A stretch of 64,000 nucleotides of DNA from positions 218,434,997 to 218,498,996 of the forward strand of contig NC_081406.1 in assembly GCF_030272615.1 (NCBI RefSeq), given 5' to 3'. The notes beneath the pieces are model-generated. The model made no database searches and had not been told where the DNA came from. It was given only the letters and a program-made list of their open reading frames with translations. Shown here one piece after another: positions 55,493 through 64,000 of this stretch. This stretch comes from Cryptomeria japonica. Taxonomy: Eukaryota > Streptophyta > Pinopsida > Cupressales > Cupressaceae. Numbering within the stretch: the stretch's first letter is position 1; every line of letters begins with the position of its first letter. The translations under genes were made by a program, and so were the position numbers.

Positions 55493-58400
55493 TTAGTGAA
55501 TTTCAGATAGGGGAGTGACCCCTAACTTACCTCTTAGATATAAGAATGCATCCTTAGCCAATGGTTTTGTGAATATGTCAGCAATTTGTTCCTTTGTGTG
55601 AATATATTCCAATCTGATCTCCTTGTCCTGCACCAATTCTCGGACAAAATGATATTTTATTGCAATGTGCTTGGTTTTGGGATGCATCACTGGATTCTTG
55701 GACATGTCAATTGCACTTGTATTATCACAGAACATAACAATTGGTTCTTTGATTTCCATTTTCATGCCTGCCAATAGCTGTTTAAACCAAACAACATTTG
55801 AACAATTTACTGCTGCAGCAACATATTCTGCCTCTGCTGTAGATTGGGATATACAGTTCTGCTTTTTGCTTGTCTAGGAAACCAATCTCTTTCCTAGAAA
55901 GAATGCTCCTCCGTTTGTACTTTTTCTGTCATCAATGTTTCCTGCCCAATCAGCATCAGTAAATACTTTCAAATCAAAATTTCCTCCAAATTTGTACCAT
56001 AATCCATACTCTTCAGTTCCTTTCAAATATCTCATTATTCTTTTGATTGCCGTCATGTGACTTTCTCTTGGTTTTGCTGAGAATCTTGCAACAATACCAA
56101 CTGCAAGAGCAATATCTGGCCTAGTATGAACAACATACTGCAGCTTTCCAATCATAGATCTATACAGTGTTTGATCTACTTCTTGTGATTCATCTTCCTT
56201 GGTAAGCTTCAATCCAATACACATAGGAGTTCCAACTGGCTTACAATCTTCCATACCGAACTTTTTCAGTATCTCTTTGATGTATTTTGATTATGTAATG
56301 TAGATACCATTTTTGTTCTGTTGAATTTGAAGACCAACAAAGAATTTGATCTCACCAAACATAGACATTTCAAATTCCTTATTCATTTGTACTGAAAATT
56401 CTTTGCAAAGATCATCATTTCCTATGAAAATAGTATCATCTACAAATATTTCTGCTAAGACAATTTTGTTATCTGATCCTTCCTTGATATACAAGCTACT
56501 GTTATCATTAGTTCTTTGAAATCCAATCTGAATAAGATAGTTATGCAATCTTTCATACCATGCTCTAGGGGCTTATTTCAGACCATACAATGTTTTATGT
56601 AATTTGCAGACTATGTCCTTCTTTTGTGGATCAACAAAACCTTCAGGTTGTTCAATATAAACCTCTTCATCCAATATACCATTAAGAAATGCAGATTTAA
56701 CATCTATCTGATAAACTTTGAATCCTTTGTAGGCGGCATATGCAAGTAAGGTTCTGACTCCTTCCAATCTTGCAACAGGAGAAAAAGTTTCTCCATAGTC
56801 TATTCCTTCTTGTTGAGCATATCCTTTGCATACTAGTCTTGCTTTGTTTCTTGAAACTTTGCCATCTTCATTCAGTTTATTTCTGAATACCCACTTAGTT
56901 CCAATCACATTTTTATCCTTAAGTCTGGGTACAAGAGTCCATGTCTTGTTTTTCTCTATCTGTTCTATCTCTTCTTTCATAGCCTCTATCCAACTATCAT
57001 TTTCCAATGCATCTTTGACATTTCTAGGTTCAAAATCAGCAAGTAAACAAGTGCTTTTCAACTTACCTCTTGTCATGGTTCCTTCAGATTTGTCTCCAAT
57101 GATCTGATCTGCTGAGTGATGTCGTCTGACATACTCGGCTAATACAGGTTTCTTGCCTTTAGAATGAATTTCATCATTGTCCTCTTGTTCTTCAACTGGC
57201 TGGTCCGGCTCGGTAAATATTGGCTCGGTTTCTTTAGACTCGGTAGACACTGGTTCTGGTTCATCAGACTCGGTAGATACTGGCTCGGTTTGCTCTTTCT
57301 GTAACTCAGTTACTGATGACTCGGGAGTAGAAGATTCCTGATTAGCAGATGTATCTGGTATTGTATCAGGTTCAATAGACACAAATCTTCTATAATCTTC
57401 TGATTCTCTTTTGCTTTCTTCTTCAGATCTTTCTGCAACTCATCAACTTTCACATGTGCACTTTCTATAACTTTATGAGTAGACAAGTTCAAACATCTAT
57501 ATGCTTTACTCTTGCAAGAATATCCGAGGAATATGCCTTCATCACCTTTCACATCAAATTTTCCTTTTCTAGATTCTTTCAAAATGTAACATTTACTTCC
57601 AAATACTTTTAGGTAACTTACATTAGGTTTGTAGCCATACCATAATTCATAGGGGGTTTTGAATGAGTCCTTCTTCAGCTGTACTCGGTTCAAGGTATGA
57701 ACAGAAGTGCTGGTAGCTTCCTTCCAGTATTTGATAGCAATATTCTTTTCAATCATTAAGGTTCTTGCACAATCCATGATAGATCTGTTCCTTCTTTCAG
57801 CTATTCCATTTTGCTCAGGAGTTCTAGGGGCTGATACTTGTCTTTTGATTCATCTTTCAATGCAAAAGTTATTGAATTCATGAGAGATGAATTCACCACC
57901 TCTGTCTGACCTTAGACATTTAAGTCTTTTACCTATTTCTTTTTCTACTCTGGCCAAATACCATTTGAACTTTTCAAATGCTTCTGATTTGTTCCTTAAA
58001 TACATGACAGTCATCATTCTTGAGTAATCATCAACAAAAAGAATGAAGAACTTTTCTCCAGTATAACTTTCAGTTCCTATGGGTCCACATAAATCAGTAT
58101 GCACAATTTCTAATATATCTTCAGATTGATAGTTTTTGCTTTTGAAACTAGTCTTTCCCATCTTTCCAATTTGACAATTCTTACATAGACCGACTTCAGG
58201 TTTCTTTATATCTGGAATACCTCTTACTTTTCTGAATTTACTTATTTTCACTAGGTTATCAAAATTTATATGACATAACCTTTTGTGCCATAACCAACTT
58301 TCTTCAACTTGAGCAATAAAACATGAATTTTCACTTGTTTCAAATCGGAACAAATTACCTTTTGTTTGAGTGCCTGATCCAATCAGCTTTCCTTGATTAT

Positions 58401-59724
58401 TTAGCAGTTTGGTCTTTCCATGCATGAATTCCACCTTGAGTCCACTATTAAGTAGCTGTGCCACACTCATCAAGTTGTGATTGAGACCTTCAACCCAGTA
58501 GGCATCATCAAATACAAGTTTTTTGGTTATAGGGATTCTACCTCTTCCTTTTATGTAGCGAGGTTCATTATTACCAAACCTTACACTACCTCCATCATAG
58601 TCTATAAAATGTTCAAACTTGGTTTTGTCACCAGTCATATGATGAGAGCAACCACTGTCTATGATCCAAATATCATTTTTGCTTATATGAGAAATAAGTG
58701 CCATCTTATCTTCCTCATCATTATCAGAATCATCTCTTATAGCAATATAAACAATTTCATCTTCACTATTATCAGAATCCTTAGCCATAAAGCATGTTTT
58801 CTTACCTTTGAATGATTTGTAGTCCTTTTTGCCATTCCATTTGTGATCTTTCTTCTCATCTTTGCTCTGCTTGTTTGGGCATCTAGCAGCAATATGACCG
58901 ACTTCATCACATGAAAAACAGATTAGAGGAACTTTGCCTCTGTATTTTCCTCTACCTTTGGAATATTTCCTTGCTAGAAGAGCTTCAATTATTTCAAGAT
59001 CACTGTCTGAACTTGGTTCTGATTCATCTTCACTTTCTGACCGAGATTCCTTTTTCTTTTTGCCTTTCTCCTTGAGTGAAACCTTAGCTTCAAATGCTGA
59101 TTCCATGTTTTTGGAAGCTGGAACATAGTTGTCATAGTTGTCTAACTCAAATGCAGTTAATCTTCCAACTATGGCCTCTAAATTTATCTTGTGATTTGCT
59201 TCACATCTTCTTTCCTGAATTGCAGAAACTCTGATTGCATAAATGGGTAGTAATGTTCTGAGAACTTTGCTTATGACTGTTTCCTCTAAGATATCACCTC
59301 CAGAAGCTTTGATTGCACTGACACTGGCTTTGACTCTTTCAACATACTTTGCAATATTTTCATCCTCACTCATTTTTAATTGATCAAACTGTCCTCTCAA
59401 GCTTTCTGCTTTGGCTCTTCTCACATTGTCATCACCACCATAGATATCTTTCAGCTTGTTCCACATTTCAAATGTAGTTTTGTAGTCTTTGACATCATCA
59501 AACTCTTCATAGCTTAGGGCAGATGCAATGTCTATCATCATGGTGTTATGAGTCTTCTTTGCAGCAATATCAACAACAGTTAGTGTACTAGTGGGTGTCA
59601 CATATTCTGTGTCAAGATGTGTCAATCCTGTATCTCCAATGGAAGCCAAATGGAGTCTCATGAGACCTTGCCATGCTGAAAAGTTATTTCTGTTTAGCCT
59701 TGGAATTTCCCTCTTGTAAGACAT
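55493..59724 (-). pseudogene. COP2 Gag-Pol polyprotein with few lesions
   Basis: The ATG at 59724 opens 624 codons: Gag with the UBN2-type region (about 40-190), a serine/acidic stretch, knuckle CFSCDEVGHIAARC (near 58920), protease IWIIDSGCSHHMTG (near 58650), integrase HHCC (LCHINFDNLVKI...CKNCQIGK) and catalytic Asp residues (HTDLCG, RSDRGG). A TGA at 57852-57850 interrupts before the catalytic Glu block (PEQNGIAERR). One frameshift lies near 57400. RT follows (57000-56290) with FVDD near 56440 and TAA codons at 56573 and 56291. RNase H follows, with TAG at 55874 just before the SKKQNCISQSTAEAEY block, and the frame ends at 55493 in a normal copia C-terminus. Five lesions in a young element mean no functional polyprotein from this copy. 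Confidence 0.9.
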
Positions 59725-59772
59725 CTTGATCTTTAACTTAGATCCTTGAAATCCTTCCTACAAGAACCGAGA

Positions 59773-59784
59773 GCTCTGATACCA
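59773..59784 (-). other. initiator-tRNA-Met primer-binding site of COP2
   Basis: Minus strand TGGTATCAGAGC, two bases after the LTR. Confidence 0.92.
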
Positions 59785-59786
59785 AT

Positions 59787-60956
59787 TGTTGGAAATATGG
59801 ATGGAGTAACTGAGAGGGGAGGGGTGAATCAGTTACCACAAAAATAAATCCACAAGTCCCTTAGACGTCTTAAATATAAACTGCTGAAACTCGGTAAATT
59901 AACTTATCAGTGTTCATTAAACATTAACATGCATAAAACAAATAACATGAACACAAGTAACACCAGATATAACGTGGAAACCCAATTTTGGGAAAACCAC
60001 CAATGTAACTAGTTACTGATTTTCACTCTTTTGAAGTGAGCCCTGTTAGGAGCCAACCCTGTTAAAGGTTACAAAACACACTGTTAGGTGTGACCCTGTT
60101 AGAGGATTTAATCACCCTGCTAGGAGTGGCCTTGTGAAAGGTCTTAAGAACAATTCAACCGAATTGTCACCTTGTCAGAGGATTTACAAAAATGGTTGTT
60201 AGACCAACTCTGTTAAGAGATTTCGGTATCACTGCTACAATGGTTAGAAAGCAACAATGAAGTGATCTGAATTAAATACAACTTATCTTGCTGATACAGA
60301 TCTCTGTTCTGCGCCAATAGATCCTTACTAATCACATATATCTTTTCTGCACCTCAAGGATATCAGAATTCGCACATTTCTGCTCCTTCACATTTCCATA
60401 CTTCTCACACTTCACCACACTTCGAAATCGCAACTTGATCTCTTATATATATCATTCAGGTTACCAAGTCGGCCCAATTACAAGTTAAAATAAATATTAC
60501 ATAGGTCGGCTACATATACAAGTTTCAATAAATAAATTCTGCTTTGGTCGGCTGCATAAACATTTCACTGATGCTCGGTGAACACTACTGATTCTTCGGT
60601 AACCGACTGAACTCGGTAAGTACTGCGAACTTGATAAAGACTGACTTTCTTTCACATATTCTTCGAAGACCGACTGAGCTCGGTAAAGACTGACTTTCCT
60701 TCACATATTCTTCGAAGACCGACTGAACTTGGTAAAGACTGCGAACTCGGTATAGCATTCTGGAGTGCTAGGTAGACTTTGTAACTTGCTTCTCTTACCG
60801 TCTGAACTCGGTAGACTCTGCCTAACTGCCTTGCCGAACATTCTGAGCTCGGTAGACTCTGTCTAATTGCCTTGCTGAACATTCTGAGCTCGGTAGACTG
60901 ATATGACATTTGTGTAACATCAAAGACAATACACAATTAAACAATTGTATCCAACA
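59787..60956 (-). repeat. 5' LTR of COP2
   Basis: Same length as 53911-55080 and about 98.8% identical by eye; several differences are C/T or G/A transitions in the subrepeat region. Confidence 0.93.
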
Positions 60957-61254
60957 CTCTTTGGGTTGGTGCCCTAAACATTGTAATCAGAGTTTCATTG
61001 TGAGGCTGGATTGGAGCAGTATACTCCAGCAACATTTCTCACCAAGGTTTTTTCCATCATGGGTTTTCCTCATATATGCTGGTGTTATGTGATGTCTCCT
61101 TCATGTGTGAGTGCATTTGTGTTTGTCTCCCACCTAACCGCTAAGTCTTCTTTCTATTGGATCTGATAATCGATATACACACATAGGATAGATAAAGAGA
61201 AAAATTTGCAAATCACTGATTCACCTCCCTCTCAATGGCACATTATGTCTAATA
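60957..61254 (+). repeat. COP3 5' LTR, last part
   Basis: Continues the GTTGGTGCCCTAAA repeat broken at 53910, then a U5-like stretch with GGTTTTTTCCATCATGGG, and ends at the primer site. 60957-60961 is the second copy of the COP2 target duplication. Confidence 0.7.
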
Positions 61255-61256
61255 AT

Positions 61257-61268
61257 TGGTATCAGAGC
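61257..61268 (+). other. initiator-tRNA-Met primer-binding site of COP3
   Basis: TGGTATCAGAGC, two bases after the LTR end. Confidence 0.88.
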
Positions 61269-61327
61269 CCTAGGTTCCTGGTTGATAAGCTTTCTCTAGC
61301 TTGGCTAGATTCTAACTTAAGGACACA

Positions 61328-63010
61328 ATGGTCTGTTTAGTGTCAATCCTAGCTCCAGTTTTTTATGGTTCAAACTATTCCATTTGGAGTTGTAGAATGG
61401 AAGTCTACTTGTCCTCCCTAGGGTTTGATGTGTGGATGTCTATTGTAAATGGTTGCCCCAATAAAGTCAGTCCTCCCATCGATTTTGATGGAGAAAGAAG
61501 TAACCAGTGTAATGATGCAACAATGAAGGCTATACTCTGTGGGTTATCAAATGATATCTCCTCATAGGTGGACAAATGTAGATCAACAAAAAGCTTATGG
61601 GACAGATTGAAGAAGCTCTATGGAAATGAGCCTACCACTACAGAACCGGTTTGTGAAGATAGGATGAAAAATGCATCTCATGTATCTACAAATGATGAAA
61701 GCAGATCTGCTAAAAGCCGCATCAATGATGAACAAGGAACCCACCTCTTCATGGCTCAAGAATAAGAAGATGAGAGGCACACATCTAAGAATGATCATGC
61801 ATATCACTCCTCCTAGCAAGATGTGTTTGGCAATGATAGTGAAGGTGAAGAAGAGGAGGAAGCAAAAGTTGATCTTGAAGGAGAACTAGTAAATGCACTT
61901 GAAGAGCTTAGTAGAATGAGAAATGAATACAATCTATTCAAGAATGTTGCTATTCTAGAGTAGAACCGGTTGATAAATTGCCTTCAAGATTCTGAGAAAT
62001 GCATCTCAGAGTTAAAGAATCAACAAGATGACACCAAGGAGTGTCAATGTAAAGATCTAGCATCTAAGATAGAGGTAAAAGACAAAGAATATCAACAGCT
62101 AGTTGGATAAATAGAGATTCGCTGAAATGACCTTGAGAATTGTCAGGATGAGCTCATGGTAAGAATCTGATTTGATGGCAGTAGTGATGCCTTGGACAAA
62201 ATGTTGAAAAATAAAAAGCATGCCAAGGACACTGAAAGATTAGGAAGTGGTGTCAGTGAATGCTCCACCAACAAGAATATCCCCACAATGACATTCTGTT
62301 TGTCTCCTCAAATGGAGATAACAAGGGACAAACCTTCATAGTTAGAAATGCTCCCCGAAAGAAGGTTGATCTAACCACAACCGGTAAAGACATGCAAATA
62401 AGGATGAGTATCAGTGTTGCAAGGAGAAATAATGCAGATCCTAAAGGAAAAGGGAAGATGGGAGAAGACAACTTCACTGGAAGCAGGAACATGAGAAGAC
62501 AACAAAGAAGACCTCCTACTAGTAGAGCACAAGGAAATGCTACCATCCACAAGTCAAGGCAAGTGTGGAAGAAGAAGGGATCTGATGGAAGAACTGCAGA
62601 AGGTGAGCAACCTAGGGTCCATCCCCAGAGAAGTAGAAATGGAGATGCAAGACCGGTAAGATCTCCCCATGCATGGCAGAATAAGTTTGTAAGTTATAAA
62701 CCTTTCTTCTCAGGTTATTGCTTTGCATGTAATGATCATGGCCATAGGGCAGAAGAATGTAGAAAGGGATCTAGAAGGAAAAATCTATGATCTCATAGAT
62801 ATCATGCAAATGAGCAAAATGTTTCAAGGAGTAGAAACATGCATAATTCCTCTCCCGTTTGTTCAAATAGTGTTTGTTATAACTACAATGGTTTTGGCCA
62901 TAGAGAGTTTGAATGTAGGAAGAGGAACTTGTAGTCATATGGAACCCGACATAGAAACTATGCTCAACATAGAAATGAATATAGAGCATATGGAAGTCAG
63001 AGACCTGCAT
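61328..63010 (+). pseudogene. COP3 Gag, degenerate
   Basis: The frame starts at 61328 with a copia-Gag N-terminus (APVFYGSNYSIWSCRMEVYL), interrupted by TAG at 61565-61567 and followed by LWDRLKKLYGNE. A charged region with heptad-like leucines (about 61850-62100) suggests a coiled coil. A zinc knuckle CFACNDHGHRAEEC lies near 62720-62765, and a second near 62870-62930 in another frame has lost a cysteine (CYNYNGFGHREFEC). Many stops and shifts make it non-functional. From about 63010 to 64000 no further domain is recognisable; scattered short frames are not supported. Confidence 0.75.
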
Positions 63011-64000
63011 GGAACCAAAGGAGACATATCCCTACAAGATCAAGAGGCCCACTGGTTTTGGTTGCCAGTCACAACAACATGACCAAAAGAAGATGGTCAA
63101 ACCGGTATGTTAGAAGATTCCCCAATCATGAGGTTGGGATGGATGTTGTGTGCTACCATAGCATTTCTTCCTGTTGTCATGCAAAATCCAAAAATGTAAG
63201 GACAAATATGTAGAAGAAGGTAAGACCTTCTCCCAAGGTTGAAAATGGGAAGAAGAATGTGACCAAGTAGGCATGGAGGGAGAAGGAAGAAGATGCAACC
63301 ATGGATCGACACTATGCATTCAATGCATAGGTGATATCTCCTAAGGCGTATAGGAGATGAAGGACCTTAAGGGGAGTAGTACACTAACCTTATCATTCAT
63401 GCCCTCAGTGAAGAAGGACACATGGAAGGACAAGTTGTTGTTGGTATGAAGGAAGAAAATGAGAAGATAAGTGTGTGTAGTGGCTGCCTTGGCTACACAC
63501 TTGCAGATCTGACATAGATCACTACTGCATGTGTTAATAATTAGCATATTTACAATTGGCATTAGATGCCATTGACACAATATGTCAGGAGTTATAGGAA
63601 GGTGCTTCGGTAGTGACAATGGACCGGTACAAGAAACTGGTATGTGCAGGATGTTACTGGTAAGAATTCTAATAGGTTCTTGCAGGTTATGTAAGACAAT
63701 AAGGCTAGAGATCATTGCATTAGCCCCAGTAGCATGGAATGAGGAGTTTATGTCTCTGGTGGTGTTGATGAAGACCTGAATGACATATGTTGGCCCAATT
63801 GTTGATCATCCAGGCATGCATGTTTTTGGGCTAACCGGTTTGATTTATGGCATGATGATGACATTGTATGACATTGTATACATCCAAAATCATGTCACAG
63901 GCTGTGGTAGATATAATGGAGCTGAAAAATCATCAAATGATCACATTTGTATAGCTCAACCAGTATATGGAGAATATTGGAGCTCCGGTATTGGACCTGA

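Larger units (their letters stand above)
53911..60956 (-). mobile_element. full-length Ty1/copia retrotransposon (COP2)
   Basis: On the minus strand: 5' LTR 60956-59787, primer site 59784-59773, gag-pol 59724-55493, 3' LTR 55080-53911. Perfect target-site duplications CTCTT (53906-53910 and 60957-60961). Both LTRs are 1170 bp and I count about 14 substitutions between them. The element is inserted in the LTR of COP3. Confidence 0.94.
35590..64000 (+). mobile_element. plus-strand copia element (COP3), LTR split by two nested elements, 3' end outside
   Basis: An initiator-Met primer site at 61257-61268 marks the end of a plus-strand copia LTR at 61254 (terminal CA mutated to TA). Tracing back, the LTR continues as 60962-61254, then 53336-53910, then upstream of 37178; exact target-site duplications show GYP2 and COP2 were inserted into it. 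The start is most likely TGTTGGCATTTTG at 35590, giving an LTR of about 2.45 kb, but this end lacks independent proof. A copia-type Gag follows (61328 to about 63000). No protease, integrase or RT is seen before the window ends. Confidence 0.7.

Noticed and set aside
1..64000. Integrated pararetrovirus or other viral sequence
   Set aside because: All RT-containing regions have LTRs, integrase or LINE endonuclease with typical plant retrotransposon order; no movement or coat protein signature was seen.
63550..64000. Start of the COP3 3' LTR
   Set aside because: GGCATTAGATGCCATTGACA near 63560 faintly resembles the proposed LTR start at 35590, but there is no polypurine tract before it and the following sequence does not match.

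Overview
The window is nuclear plant DNA, and gene-poor. I recognise one ordinary host gene, an intronless SAUR (auxin-responsive) gene at 18259-18783. Nearly everything else is transposable element sequence in several nested layers, separated by AT-rich intergenic DNA with simple repeats. One small gene in 64 kb, old solo LTRs and large Tat-type gypsy elements fit a big repeat-rich seed-plant genome, possibly a conifer; the sequence does not settle the species. Substitution counts below were made by eye, not by an aligner.

Layout. 1-5145: left-truncated minus-strand Tat-type gypsy element (GYP1) whose 5' LTR carries a 540-bp palindrome; it inserted into the RNase H domain of a minus-strand L1-type LINE (5146-about 10850). 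10866-12230: degenerate tandem repeat of about 360 bp. 12231-18258: intergenic, with a solo gypsy LTR (15736-16991, TSD CTTTA) and short duplications. 18259-18783: SAUR. 20269-28086: solo gypsy LTR (TSD CATAT) split by a Tork-like copia element (21564-27855, TSD AAAGA), whose integrase region is split by another solo gypsy LTR (23922-25191, TSD GCTGT/GCTAT). 28092-30651: AT-rich spacer with a dispersed repeat. 30652-33378: small non-autonomous LTR element (TSD AAACA). About 33855-35163: gypsy 3' LTR remnant.

The right half is a Russian doll. A plus-strand copia element (COP3; LTR from about 35590, primer-binding site at 61257, gag to about 63000, running off the window) has its 5' LTR split twice: by a full-length 16.15-kb minus-strand Tat element (GYP2, 37179-53330, TSD CCACT) and by a full-length 7.05-kb minus-strand copia element (COP2, 53911-60956, TSD CTCTT).

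The most unusual object is GYP2. It encodes Gag, a CHHC-type finger, retropepsin, a G-patch, RT, two RNases H and integrase on the minus strand. Between integrase and the 3' LTR it carries, on the opposite strand, a 640-codon plant mobile domain (PMD) reading frame whose six internal stops are all TAG. A roughly 20-bp-period array of the core GCGTYTGTGT lies upstream of the PMD frame and, in two further arrays, upstream of gag, always in the polarity of the coding unit that follows and with the same 21/19-bp spacing. I know of no description of this arrangement.
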